64,000 bases of DNA from Actinomycetota bacterium (lineage in GTDB: Bacteria; Actinomycetota; Thermoleophilia; Solirubrobacterales; 70-9): assembly GCA_018268415.1 (NCBI GenBank), contig JAFDWO010000018.1, forward strand, positions 1 to 64,000, in the 5' to 3' direction. Position 1 is the stretch's first letter. The number at the start of each line of letters is the position of its first letter. The notes under the pieces were generated by a model. The model ran no database searches and was not told the DNA's origin. It saw only the letters and a program-made list of their open reading frames with translations. Shown here piece by piece: positions 43,544 through 52,385 of the stretch. The position numbers were made by a program, and so were the translations under genes.

Positions 43544-43660
43544 CTCTTCTCTCTCCTTTTTGCTGAAGGAAGGGCCTCACGCGCGGTTCGCGCTCGATCT
43601 CTCCCGCCACAGATGTGGCCCAAACGACAATAGCGAGCGGTTCCGGTAATTGCAATGTGC

Positions 43661-43677
43661 ATTCCGAAGAACGATAT
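43661..43677. promoter_or_regulatory. Shared TCCG motif upstream of ABC operon
   Basis: ATTCCGAAGAACGATAT. One of six related sites in this locus; the core fits TCCGWWNWNCGRWWT, read on the strand opposite to the gene. Confidence 0.6.
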
Positions 43678-43753
43678 GGCCTAAAGACGGCAGGGAGGCA
43701 TGCGAGCGGCAGCTCGGGGTCCTTTCAGCCCGGGTCAAAGCGCTACAGAGGGC

Positions 43754-44626
43754 TCAGTCGAGGCGCCGGCCGTCGTCGCCATAGCGGTAGAAGCCTCGCC
43801 CCGCCTTGCGCCCTACCTGGCCCGCCATGACCATGTTGCGGAGTACGGCCGGCGGGTGGTACCGCGAGCCGTGGGATGCCTCCAACGATTCCACCGCGGC
43901 AAGGAAGGTGTCGAGACCGTTGAAGTCACCGAGCTCGAGCGGTCCCATCGGAAAGTTCAGTCCCAGTTTGCAGGCCCGATCGATGTCCTCGGCGGAGGCC
44001 ACACCTTCTTCGAGGATCCGCAGGCACTCCAGGCGAACGGCGGCGGAGATCCTTGTGGTGACGAATCCGGGGACGTCCTTGGCGAGGATCACCACCTCAC
44101 GGTCGAGGGTGAGTCCGAACTCCTCCGTGCGGGCCACGGTGTCATCGGCGGTCAGCTGACCACGCGTCACCTCGAGCAGGCGCATCAACACCGGAGGGTT
44201 GAAGAAGTGCATCCCGATCACGCGCTCGGCTGCCTCCTCCGGGACGCCGGCGGCGATCGCCGTGATGCTGAGCTGTGAGGTGTTGGTACCGAGCAGGCAA
44301 CTCGAGGGCGCAGCGAGCGCCGCCTCGCGGAGGACCGCCCGCTTCACCTCAAGCTGCTCAACCACCGACTCGATCACCACCTCGGCATCGCCCACGCCGG
44401 CGCCGAGGTCGCATCCGTAGTCGATCAACTCGACCACGCGCTCCGCGCCCGCCTCCTCCACGCGCCCCGCCCGCACGAAGCGCTCGAGGCTCCTGTCGAC
44501 GCTCGCCCGCGCGCGCTCCAAGGAAGGCTGGTCGACGTCGATGTTGCGGACTTCGTGGCCGTGCATGGCGGCCAGTTGCGCCACGCTGCTGCCCATCGTC
44601 CCTGCTCCGACAACGGCGACCTTCAC
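43754..44626 (-). CDS. 3-hydroxyacyl-CoA dehydrogenase (HAD-type)
   Basis: 290 residues. The NAD-binding GAGTMGSSVA is at 7-16. The substrate/catalytic motif GMHFFNPPVLMRLLEV contains the catalytic His, and KDVPGFVTTRI is conserved. The C-terminal dimerisation domain has GLDTFLAAVESL. It oxidises (S)-3-hydroxyacyl-CoA to 3-oxoacyl-CoA, complementing the crotonase-type hydratase at 58339. Single gene between the IclR regulator and the ABC operon, with its own copy of the shared motif 50 bp upstream. Confidence 0.9.
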   Translation of the reverse strand: MKVAVVGAGTMGSSVAQLAAMHGHEVRNIDVDQPSLERARASVDRSLERFVRAGRVEEAGAERVVELIDYGCDLGAGVGDAEVVIESVVEQLEVKRAVLREAALAAPSSCLLGTNTSQLSITAIAAGVPEEAAERVIGMHFFNPPVLMRLLEVTRGQLTADDTVARTEEFGLTLDREVVILAKDVPGFVTTRISAAVRLECLRILEEGVASAEDIDRACKLGLNFPMGPLELGDFNGLDTFLAAVESLEASHGSRYHPPAVLRNMVMAGQVGRKAGRGFYRYGDDGRRLD

Positions 44627-44675
44627 GGTTGACCCCCTCTGGTTTGGCTTGCGTCTTACAATAGACGAAACGGGG

Positions 44676-44699
44676 ATTCCGAAGATCGGAACGAATTTC
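44676..44699. promoter_or_regulatory. Shared TCCG motif upstream of hydroxyacyl-CoA dehydrogenase
   Basis: ATTCCGAAGATCGGAAC, followed by GAATTTC. TTCCG-N5-CGGAA is itself near-palindromic, the best dyad among the six sites. Confidence 0.6.
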
Positions 44700-44700
44700 C

Positions 44701-45495
44701 CTAGGGCGCGACTCCTTCGGCGACTGTGGCGGCCACCTCCCGCCCGGCGGTGAGGGCGCGCTTGATCGTCACGTCGAGCTGCTCCGTCACCCGCTCCGCG
44801 GGCCCCAGCACGCTGAGCGTCGCGAACGCAAATCCGTCCCCAGTCGAGTCGAGGATCGGCGCGCTGATCCCCATTGCTCCTTCGGCTCGCTCGCCACGGC
44901 TGATCGCGTACCCGTTCTGCAGCGTCTCCGCAAGCTCCTCACGCAGGACGTCGAGATCGGTGATCGTGGTCGAGGTGAGCGGCGTCAGCCGGATCTGCTC
45001 GAGGATCTTCTCGCGCTCCGCCTCCGGCATGAAGGCGAGGAGAACCTTCCCCGCCGAACCGACGTGGATGCCGACGGTCGAGCCGACCCCCTCGGTGTAG
45101 CGGATCGGTTGGCTGCTCGGGTACTCCTGGATGCAGATCCGCGAGCGTCCCGCCCGCACGTGGACGGTGATCGTCTCGCCGGTTTCGTCGCGCAGCTGTT
45201 CGAGCCGCCGCCCGGCTCCCAGGAGCATGCCCGCGTCGCCGCTGACGATCGCGGTCATCAGGCTGTAGCAGGTCGGCCCGAGCGCGTATTCACCGGAGAG
45301 CGGGTCCTGCATCACCATGCCGGTCGCCTTCAGGCTGGAGAGGATCCGATGGGCGGTCGGTTTCGAGAGCCCGGCCGCGGCGCTGACGTCGCCGAGGCGC
45401 TTCGGGCCGTCGCGAAGGACCATCAGCAGGCCGACGGCCCGCGAGACCGTCCCCACCCGCTCCTGCGTCCCGCTGGCAGCCATCGCAAAGGTCAT
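44701..45495 (-). CDS. IclR-family transcriptional regulator
   Basis: 264 residues. The N-terminal winged HTH is KRLGDVSAAAGLSKPTAHRILSSLKATGMV at about 35-65. The C-terminal IclR effector domain (GYAISRGERAEGAMGISAPIL) is a GAF-like fold. The start could be ATG 45495 or 45483. It is the only regulator inside the 39.7-62.5 kb catabolic locus. It follows the OB-fold gene by 32 nt and is probably cotranscribed with the ligase-thiolase-OB operon. Best candidate to bind the shared TCCG motif (inference). Confidence 0.88.
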   Translation of the reverse strand: MTFAMAASGTQERVGTVSRAVGLLMVLRDGPKRLGDVSAAAGLSKPTAHRILSSLKATGMVMQDPLSGEYALGPTCYSLMTAIVSGDAGMLLGAGRRLEQLRDETGETITVHVRAGRSRICIQEYPSSQPIRYTEGVGSTVGIHVGSAGKVLLAFMPEAEREKILEQIRLTPLTSTTITDLDVLREELAETLQNGYAISRGERAEGAMGISAPILDSTGDGFAFATLSVLGPAERVTEQLDVTIKRALTAGREVAATVAEGVAP

Positions 45496-45527
45496 TTTAT
45501 CTGCCGGAATGGCGGAACGCGTGTCGC

Positions 45528-45917
45528 CTACCGGTCGTGGAAGCGATACGGAGGCACGGCCCCCTCCGCGGAGACGACGGTGCGGACCGACCGCGGGACG
45601 TCCGCGTCGGGCGGCAACCCCTCGATCAGGCCGAACACCAGTGGCCCGTTGGCGTCGAGCTGGACCTGGCCGAGCATGTAGGGAGCCGCGAGCCCGGCCA
45701 GCGGGACGTGGGCCGTGGTGTGGGTGATGAGGACGCCGGAGCCCGCGAACACCTCGGTTCGGAGCGCGGCGCTGCCGCAGCGATTGCAGACGGCACGGGC
45801 AGGCCAGGAGGGGGTGTTGCAGACGGAGCAGCGGGACCCGACCAGGGCCTGAGCCTCGCGGTCCACCCGCGGTCGCGATCCGGTCAGCTCGGCGTCCAGC
45901 GCCGGGGTCAGGTCCAT
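45528..45917 (-). CDS. DUF35 Zn-ribbon OB-fold protein
   Basis: 129 residues. A rubredoxin-like zinc knuckle CSVCNTPSWPARAVCNRCG at about 30-48 is followed by an OB-fold (LITHTTAHVPLAGLAAPYMLGQVQL). DUF35 proteins partner thiolase-like enzymes, as in the steroid retro-aldolase Ltp2-ChsH2. Overlaps the thiolase gene by 10 nt, so it probably forms a complex with that protein. Confidence 0.85.
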   Translation of the reverse strand: MDLTPALDAELTGSRPRVDREAQALVGSRCSVCNTPSWPARAVCNRCGSAALRTEVFAGSGVLITHTTAHVPLAGLAAPYMLGQVQLDANGPLVFGLIEGLPPDADVPRSVRTVVSAEGAVPPYRFHDR

Positions 45918-47086
45918 GAGTCGATCCGCTCCAAGATGTGGATGTTGTTGGCGGCCGATTCGCCCTCGAGCCAGCCACCGCTGTTATGGGCAAGGGCGAT
46001 GCGCGGCTCGTTGCCGACCTGGCGGGCGCCGGCTTCGCCGCGCAACTGCCAGGTCAGCTCGGCGATCTGCGCCAGGCCGGTGGCCCCGACCGGATGCCCA
46101 CGCGAGGAGAGGCCGCCGCTCGGGTTGACCGGCTTGGCGCCGGTGATGCTCGTCGTCCCGGCGGCGAGCAGCGCGCCCGCGCCGCCCTTCTCGCAGAAGC
46201 CGAGCTGCTCGTAGGCGAGCAACTCGGCGGGCGCCATCGCGTCGTGCACCTCGGCGACGTCTACGTCCCCCGGCCCGAGCCCGGCGGCCTCGTAGGCGGC
46301 GGTGACGTTCTGCTCGGAGAGGGTCGGCTGGCCCTCGGGTAGCGGCGTGAATCCGCTGGCCCCGCGGGAGCTCCTGAACCTAACCCTGGGCCGGTCGACC
46401 TTGAGCGCGCCGCGGCGGGCGACGACGACTGCAGCGGCCCCGTCGCAGATCGAGCTGGTCATCAGCAGGGTGAGCGGATCGGCGATCATCGGCGCTGCCC
46501 GCACCTCCTCGGGGGTGACCTCCTTTTGGTGCTGGGCGTAAGGGTTGAGTGCCCCGCAGGCGTGGCTCTTGACCGAGACCTCGACCAGGTCCTCGCCGCG
46601 GATCGTCCCTTCGGCGAGCATCTTCCGCAGGCGCATGCCGTAGACCGCGGTGAACTGGAGGCCGGCGCCGCGGACCACGTCTACGTCGGCGGCCGACTGC
46701 AGCGCGTCGAGCGTCCGCGTCCGGTCGTTCACGAACATCTTCTCGAAGCCGACCGCGAGCACGATCTCGGCGGCGCCGGCAGCGATCTCGAGGATCGCCT
46801 GGCGCAACGCGGTCGAGCCGCCCGCGCAGGCGTTCTCGACGTTGACGATCGGGATCCGCTCGATCCCGACCTCGCGCATGACGGCCTGGCCGCGGACCAT
46901 CTCCTGGCCCTGCAGCATTCCCCCCATCGCGTTCGAGGAGTAGACGACGTCGATGTCGCGGGTGCCGATGCCCGCGTCGGTGAGCGCCTGGACCGTGGCC
47001 ACCCGGGCCAGGTCCTTGAGACTCGAATCGCTGAAGCGACCGAACGGGTGCATTCCGACGCCGATGACTTCGACCTCGTCGATCAC
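45908..47086 (-). CDS. Thiolase-family enzyme (SCP2-type), pair 1
   Basis: 392 residues. The active-site Cys is C87 in NVENACAGGSTAL. EVHDAM carries the His region, and PSGGLSSRGHPVGATG the C-terminal His. All catalytic residues of a degradative thiolase are present. Coupled with the OB-fold gene downstream and overlapping the CoA-ligase stop upstream. Probable role: thiolytic cleavage of 3-oxoacyl-CoA in the catabolic pathway. Confidence 0.87.
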   Translation of the reverse strand: MIDEVEVIGVGMHPFGRFSDSSLKDLARVATVQALTDAGIGTRDIDVVYSSNAMGGMLQGQEMVRGQAVMREVGIERIPIVNVENACAGGSTALRQAILEIAAGAAEIVLAVGFEKMFVNDRTRTLDALQSAADVDVVRGAGLQFTAVYGMRLRKMLAEGTIRGEDLVEVSVKSHACGALNPYAQHQKEVTPEEVRAAPMIADPLTLLMTSSICDGAAAVVVARRGALKVDRPRVRFRSSRGASGFTPLPEGQPTLSEQNVTAAYEAAGLGPGDVDVAEVHDAMAPAELLAYEQLGFCEKGGAGALLAAGTTSITGAKPVNPSGGLSSRGHPVGATGLAQIAELTWQLRGEAGARQVGNEPRIALAHNSGGWLEGESAANNIHILERIDSWT

Positions 47087-48588
47087 GTCGTCGCCTCTCC
47101 CTCGAGGCGCTTGCGGACGCCGACTCGGTCGACCTTGCCGTAAGGGGTGCGGGGGATGTCCTCCCAGATCTCGACCCGCTTCGGCGCCCGCATGCCGAGG
47201 CGCTCGGAGGCGTAGCGGACGATCTCCGCCGGGGTCATCTGCTGGTGATCGTGCTGGCGGATTACCGCGGTCACGGCGTCGCCCCAGCGCGGGTCGGGCA
47301 TCCCGAGGACCACCACCTCACGCACCCCAGGCAACTTCTCGAGCACGTCCTCGACCTCGCGCGGCGCGATGTTGTAGCCGCCCGAGTTCATGATTTCGTC
47401 GCTGCGTCCCTGCAGGTAGACGAAGCCGCGCTCGTCGACTTTGGCGAGGTCCCGCGTGCGCAGCCAGTCGTCGACCAGGACCTCGTTGGTGGCGGCCGGA
47501 TTCTTGTGGTACCCACTCATCACCTGGGGGGCGCGGACGTAGACTTCGCCGACCTCCCCCACCTCGACCACCGCACCGTCGGGGCCGCGGACCTCCGCCG
47601 CCACCGTGCGCCAGGGACGACCGGCGGAGCGGCGCGCCTCCTGGTCGAGGTGGTCCAGCTTGCCAAGGCAGGTGATCGTCATCGGCGCCTCCGACTGGCC
47701 GTAGTCCTGAAACAGGGTCGGCCCGAAGCGCTCCAGGGACCGCTCCAGGGTGGGCACGCTGACGCTGGAGGCGCCGTAGACGATGGTCTCGAACCCCCAC
47801 TCCCCCGCCTCGGCCTCGAGCAGCGGCTCCAGCATCGCCGGCACCAGCTTCAGGGTGCGGAGATCCTCGCGGCGGGAGAGCTGCCAGATCCGGTCCGGAT
47901 CAAACCTCGACATCAGGTTGACCCCGGCCCCGCTCAGCAGGTAGGGGAGGACGAAGTACCCGGAGGCGTGGGAGATCGCCTGGGTGAGGACGATCTGCTC
48001 GCCCGGCACCACCGGCCCCAACTCCAGCAGGAGGTTGTAGGCGACCTCGCGGATTGCCCGGTGCGACAGCACGATACCCTTCGGCCGGCCGGTGGTCCCG
48101 GAGGTATAGGTGATCCAGGCGGGGTCCTCGGCGTCGATCGACCGCTCGCGCGGGAGTTCACCGCCGCGGATCGCCAGCTCGTCGAGGGACATCTCCTGGT
48201 CACCGTCCTCGATCGCGACCACCCGCACGCCGGTCTGCTCCGCCAAGGCCAGCGCCGCCTCGGCGTTGTCCGGTGAGTAGAAGAGGAGCTCGACCGCGGC
48301 GTCCTCGATCACGAAGCGGAAGTCCTCGAGGTGAAGGCGCGAGTTCAGGGCGACGCGCACGCGACCGCCGAGGGCGAGCGCGACGTCGATCTGGACCATC
48401 TCGGCGCGGTTGCCCGACAGGATCCCCACCGGGGCGTGAGGCCCGACCCCTTCCAGGTCGAGGCCATTTGCGATGGACTCACCCCGGCGCAGCAGCTCGG
48501 CAAGCGTCAGTTGCCTGATTCCGTCATCGACGGCAGGCGAATCTGGATACCAGGCCGCCGCCCTCCGAAGGAGGTATGCAAGGTTCAA
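47083..48588 (-). CDS. AMP-forming acyl-CoA ligase, pair member 1
   Basis: 501 residues. The AMP-binding motif is ITYTSGTTGRPKG at about 165-177. YGQSEAPMT, RTRDLAKVDERGFVYLQGR (core Asp and hinge) and the C-terminal catalytic Lys in RTPYGKVDR follow. It activates a carboxylic acid to its CoA ester. TTG 48588 follows GGGAG by 5 nt and gives a normal N-terminus; longer frames upstream run through the promoter. First gene of the minus operon ligase-thiolase-OB fold-IclR. Confidence 0.87.
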   Translation of the reverse strand: MNLAYLLRRAAAWYPDSPAVDDGIRQLTLAELLRRGESIANGLDLEGVGPHAPVGILSGNRAEMVQIDVALALGGRVRVALNSRLHLEDFRFVIEDAAVELLFYSPDNAEAALALAEQTGVRVVAIEDGDQEMSLDELAIRGGELPRERSIDAEDPAWITYTSGTTGRPKGIVLSHRAIREVAYNLLLELGPVVPGEQIVLTQAISHASGYFVLPYLLSGAGVNLMSRFDPDRIWQLSRREDLRTLKLVPAMLEPLLEAEAGEWGFETIVYGASSVSVPTLERSLERFGPTLFQDYGQSEAPMTITCLGKLDHLDQEARRSAGRPWRTVAAEVRGPDGAVVEVGEVGEVYVRAPQVMSGYHKNPAATNEVLVDDWLRTRDLAKVDERGFVYLQGRSDEIMNSGGYNIAPREVEDVLEKLPGVREVVVLGMPDPRWGDAVTAVIRQHDHQQMTPAEIVRYASERLGMRAPKRVEIWEDIPRTPYGKVDRVGVRKRLEGEATT

Positions 48589-48715
48589 GTTGTCTCCCGG
48601 CTTCGATTGCGAATCGTCCGGTGGACGAGTCAGATGGGTACGGGTTAATGGGGATTGGAGCGTAGCATGAGTTCCATTTATTGAGTCAAACGTTTCGTTA
48701 GTCGGAACAACCAAT

Positions 48716-48732
48716 AATCCGATTAGCGAAAT
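48716..48732. promoter_or_regulatory. Shared TCCG motif facing the minus-strand ligase operon
   Basis: AATCCGATTAGCGAAAT on the plus strand, in an AT-rich divergent promoter region (48660-48755). Lies 3 bp from the oppositely oriented copy. Confidence 0.55.
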
Positions 48733-48735
48733 ATT

Positions 48736-48753
48736 GATATCGTTGAACGGAAT
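48736..48753. promoter_or_regulatory. Shared TCCG motif facing the plus-strand ligase operon
   Basis: Minus strand ATTCCGTTCAACGATATC. It has the same orientation relative to its gene as the other sites have to theirs. Confidence 0.6.
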
Positions 48754-48825
48754 GGCGACGTTGCGCGAGCGGCGTCGGCGGTGGCGCGTACGCACCCGGG
48801 AAACGAACTGAGGAGGAGTAAGCCG

Positions 48826-50454
48826 TTGCTATTGGAAGCGTCCCCCCTTGAGAAGCGGACCATCCCGAATCTCTGGGCCGCCGCGGTCGAGAAGGACCCC
48901 GACGCCTCGTTCCTGCTCTTCGACGGTGACGAGTGGAGCTATGGCGAGGCCGACCGCTTCGTAGCCGCCACCGCTCGGCGGCTCTACGACGAGGGCCTCG
49001 CCCCCGGGTCGCACGTCGCGGTCTTCCTCGACAACGGGCCGGAGTACGTGTGGACGCTGCTCGCCCTTGCCCGGATCGGCGCGGTCGCGGTGCCGATCCA
49101 CGGCGAGGCGCAGGGACCTCTGCTGCGCCATTTCCTGCTCTCCTCCGACTGCCGCTCGGCGATCATCGCCGACGGATATCTCGGCCGCGTCAGCGAGGCA
49201 ATCGGCGCGGAGGTGATCGAGCGCGTCTGGGTGGTCACGACGGAGGCCGGCGCCGACCAGGCAGGCCTCGCAATCTCCGCCCACCAGACGGCGCTCACCT
49301 TCACCGACTCGATCGCCGTGGACGCCGGCGCCGAGCCGATCCCCGAGCCGCGGTTCTCTGACACCGCGCTCCTTATGTTCACCTCGGGGACCTCGGGCCC
49401 GTCGAAGGCGGCGATCGTCGCCCAGGCGCACCCGATGACCGCCGCCCTGGCGATGGCCGACGCCGCCGGGATCAGCGCCGCGGACCGGATGCACACTTGC
49501 CTGCCGCTCTCCCATGCCAACGCGATGTGGTTCACCGTCTATACGGCGATCACGGTCGGCGCCAGCGTCGCGCTGAGCCGACGGTTCTCGGTCAGCGGGT
49601 TCTGGCGGGACGTGGTCGCGACCGGGTCGACCCAGACCAGCCTGCTGGGCAGCATGCTGCAGTTGCTCTGGAAGCGCGAGCCCGACGCGGATGAGCAGAA
49701 CGCCCGGCTGCAGAGCATGTTCGTCGTGCCGTTCCCGACCAACGCGCAGAGCTACGAGGATCGCTTCGGCGCCAAGCTGATGACGATCTACGGGATGAGC
49801 GAGTGGACCCCGGTCTCGCTCTCGCGGCCCGGCGAGGGGTACGACAAGCCCACCGGGATGGCCGGGCCGCTGCGCTGGGACCTGAACGACATCGCCATCC
49901 TCGACGACGACGACCTGCCGCTGCCGACCGGACGGATCGGTGAGATCGCGGTGCGCCGCAAGCAGCCCTTCACCTCCTTCCAGGGCTACTACGGTCGCGA
50001 CGCCGAGACTTTGGGCGATTGGCGAAACCTTTGGTTCCACACCGGCGACCACGGCTACATCGGCGAGGACGACTACCTCTATTTCGTCGGCCGCAAGTCC
50101 GATTCGCTGCGCCGCCGCGGTGAGAACGTCTCCGCCGGGGAGCTTGAGGACATCCTGCTCGAGTGCCCGCTGATCGCCGAGGTGGCCGCGGTGGCGGTCC
50201 CCTCCGATCTCGGCGAGATCAGCGAGGACGACATCGCCGTGTTCGTCATCCCGACCGCTACCGAGGCCGACCCGGCGGCGATTCGCCAGTTTGCCGTCGA
50301 TCACCTGCCCCGCTACATGAGACCCCGGTATCTGAAGTTCGTCGACGACTTCCCCCGCACCGGCAACGCCAAGGTGCGCAAGCAGCCGCTCCGCGAGGAA
50401 GCCAAGGCGGCGCTGGCCGACTTCCACGACTTCGACCGCGAGCAGGTCCGATGA
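48826..50454 (+). CDS. AMP-forming acyl-CoA ligase, pair member 2
   Basis: 542 residues. LMFTSGTSGPSKA (P-loop), YGMSEWTPVS, WFHTGDHGYIGEDDYLYFVGR and RTGNAKVRK with the catalytic Lys. TTG 48826 is chosen because GAGGAGGAG lies 8 nt upstream; an in-frame GTG at 48781 lacks this. It diverges from the other ligase and overlaps the Baeyer-Villiger monooxygenase by 4 nt. Long-chain/crotonobetaine-type similarity; substrate unknown. Confidence 0.87.
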   Translation: MLLEASPLEKRTIPNLWAAAVEKDPDASFLLFDGDEWSYGEADRFVAATARRLYDEGLAPGSHVAVFLDNGPEYVWTLLALARIGAVAVPIHGEAQGPLLRHFLLSSDCRSAIIADGYLGRVSEAIGAEVIERVWVVTTEAGADQAGLAISAHQTALTFTDSIAVDAGAEPIPEPRFSDTALLMFTSGTSGPSKAAIVAQAHPMTAALAMADAAGISAADRMHTCLPLSHANAMWFTVYTAITVGASVALSRRFSVSGFWRDVVATGSTQTSLLGSMLQLLWKREPDADEQNARLQSMFVVPFPTNAQSYEDRFGAKLMTIYGMSEWTPVSLSRPGEGYDKPTGMAGPLRWDLNDIAILDDDDLPLPTGRIGEIAVRRKQPFTSFQGYYGRDAETLGDWRNLWFHTGDHGYIGEDDYLYFVGRKSDSLRRRGENVSAGELEDILLECPLIAEVAAVAVPSDLGEISEDDIAVFVIPTATEADPAAIRQFAVDHLPRYMRPRYLKFVDDFPRTGNAKVRKQPLREEAKAALADFHDFDREQVR

Positions 50455-52385
50455 CCGGCACGGCGCCGGCCACGGCAAGCGGCCCGACCGCGGCCGCGGT
50501 CGGGCCGGATACCCTCGCCGCGGCGGTAGAGGCGGCCAACCTCCCGACCCTGTTGATGGTGGTCATCCACCTCACCGGCGACCGCCGCTGGCTCGACGAC
50601 CGCTACCGGCCACGGCGCCCGCGCGGCCTCGGGGACGACGACTCCGGTGGCCTCGACGCCGAAGCCCAGGCCGAGGTGAAAGCCGCCGCCCGGCTCGCCC
50701 TCGCCGAGTACCTGGAGCGGGGCTGCCCGGCGCCGGCGATGCCGTCCCCTGACGCCCTCCGCGAGCTGCTGACCTTCTCGGTCGGCGAGGAGGTGCCGGA
50801 GGACTACGGGCGGATGATGCACGAGGATCTCGCCGCCCAGCTGGCGCCCCGCACACCGGCGCCGGCGGCCCGCCCTGACGCCCACCTGAGCGCCCTGATC
50901 ATCGGTGCCGGACCCTCCGGGATCGCCGCGGCGATCGCGCTGCGCTCGGTCGGCGTCCCCTTCTTGATGGTCGAGCAGAACACCGAGGTCGGCGGCACCT
51001 GGCTCGACAACGAGTATCCGGGCGCCGCGGTCGACACGCCGAGCGACATCTACTCGTTCTCCTTCGCACCGTTCCGGTGGCGGCGCTACTTCGCCGCCGG
51101 CGACGAGCTGCGCGACTACCTCGACGGGATCGCCGACCAGGAGGACCTGCGCCCGGCGATCCGCTTCGGAGTCGAAGCCCGGACCGCCGTCTGGGACGAG
51201 GACGCCCGGACCTGGAGCGTCACCCTGCGCCGGCGCGACGGCTCCACCGAGACCGTCACCGCGAACCTCCTGATCAGCGCGGTCGGCGCGCTCAGCCGGC
51301 CGACCATCCCGGAGATTCCTGGCCTCGCCAGCTTCATCGGCCCGTCGTTCCACACCGCGCGCTGGCCCGCCGGGATCGATCTCGCCGGCAAGCGCGTCGG
51401 CGTGATCGGCACTGGGGCCAGCGCGATGCAGCTCGTCCCCTCGATCGTCGACGAGGTCGGCCATCTGACCGTCTTCCAGCGCTCGGCCCAGTGGGCGGCG
51501 CCGTTCGAGAAGTGCAAGGTCGAGATCCCGGAGGCGCTTCGAGAGCTGACGCTGGCGGCACCCATCTACCGCGCCTGGTATCGCCAACGGCAGGCCTGGA
51601 TCTTCAACGACCGGGTCTACGACTCGCTGATCAAGGACCCCGAGTGGCCGCACCAGGACCGCGCCGTGAACGCGGTCAACGACCGCCACCGGCAGTTCTT
51701 CACCGACTACATCCTGGCCGAGATCGGCGACCGCCCTGACCTGGTCGAGAAGGTGCTGCCGACCTATCCGCCGTTCCTCAAGCGGATGCTGCTCGACAAC
51801 GGCTGGTTCAAGGCGATGGCGCGAGACGACGTGACCCTGGAGACCGGACGCATCCGCAAAGTCGCGAAGGACCGGGTGATCATGGAGTCCGGCGAGGAGC
51901 ACATCCTCGACGTCCTCGTCCTCTCCACCGGATTCGACGCCACCCACTTCCTCGCCTCGCTCGACGTCCGCGGACGCGGCGGGACCTCGCTCAGTGAGGC
52001 TTGGGACGAGGATGATCCCAAGGCCTACCTGGGGATGACCGTGCCAGGATTCCCCAACTTCTTCACCATGAACGGGCCGAACCTGCTGACCGGCCACGGC
52101 GGCAGCCTTATGTACATCGCCGAGTGCCAGCTGCGCTATCTGCTCGACATCGTCGGCAAGATGCTCGACCGCCGGCTCGACTCAATCGAGTGCCGGCACG
52201 AGATCAACGAGGCCTACAACGCCGCCGTCGACGCCCAGCACGACCGGATGATCTGGTCACACAAGGGCGCCGACACCTACTACCGCAACCACCGCGGCCG
52301 GGTGGTGGTGAACAGCCCCTGGCGGGTCATCGACTTCTGGTCGATGACCCGCGAGGCCGACCTCGACGACTACATCGTCCGCTAG
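50451..52385 (+). CDS. Baeyer-Villiger monooxygenase with long N-terminal extension
   Basis: 644-residue class-B flavin monooxygenase. An N-terminal helical extension of about 145 residues precedes the FAD site GAGPSG (152-157). The BVMO fingerprint FIGPSFHTARWP is at 295-306, and the NADPH site GTGASA follows. Total length and extension match 4-hydroxyacetophenone monooxygenase-type enzymes rather than the roughly 540-residue cyclohexanone type. It inserts oxygen next to a ketone to give an ester or lactone (NADPH, FAD). Ends convergent with the Zn-alcohol dehydrogenase, overlapping by 4 nt. Confidence 0.92.
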   Translation: MTGTAPATASGPTAAAVGPDTLAAAVEAANLPTLLMVVIHLTGDRRWLDDRYRPRRPRGLGDDDSGGLDAEAQAEVKAAARLALAEYLERGCPAPAMPSPDALRELLTFSVGEEVPEDYGRMMHEDLAAQLAPRTPAPAARPDAHLSALIIGAGPSGIAAAIALRSVGVPFLMVEQNTEVGGTWLDNEYPGAAVDTPSDIYSFSFAPFRWRRYFAAGDELRDYLDGIADQEDLRPAIRFGVEARTAVWDEDARTWSVTLRRRDGSTETVTANLLISAVGALSRPTIPEIPGLASFIGPSFHTARWPAGIDLAGKRVGVIGTGASAMQLVPSIVDEVGHLTVFQRSAQWAAPFEKCKVEIPEALRELTLAAPIYRAWYRQRQAWIFNDRVYDSLIKDPEWPHQDRAVNAVNDRHRQFFTDYILAEIGDRPDLVEKVLPTYPPFLKRMLLDNGWFKAMARDDVTLETGRIRKVAKDRVIMESGEEHILDVLVLSTGFDATHFLASLDVRGRGGTSLSEAWDEDDPKAYLGMTVPGFPNFFTMNGPNLLTGHGGSLMYIAECQLRYLLDIVGKMLDRRLDSIECRHEINEAYNAAVDAQHDRMIWSHKGADTYYRNHRGRVVVNSPWRVIDFWSMTREADLDDYIVR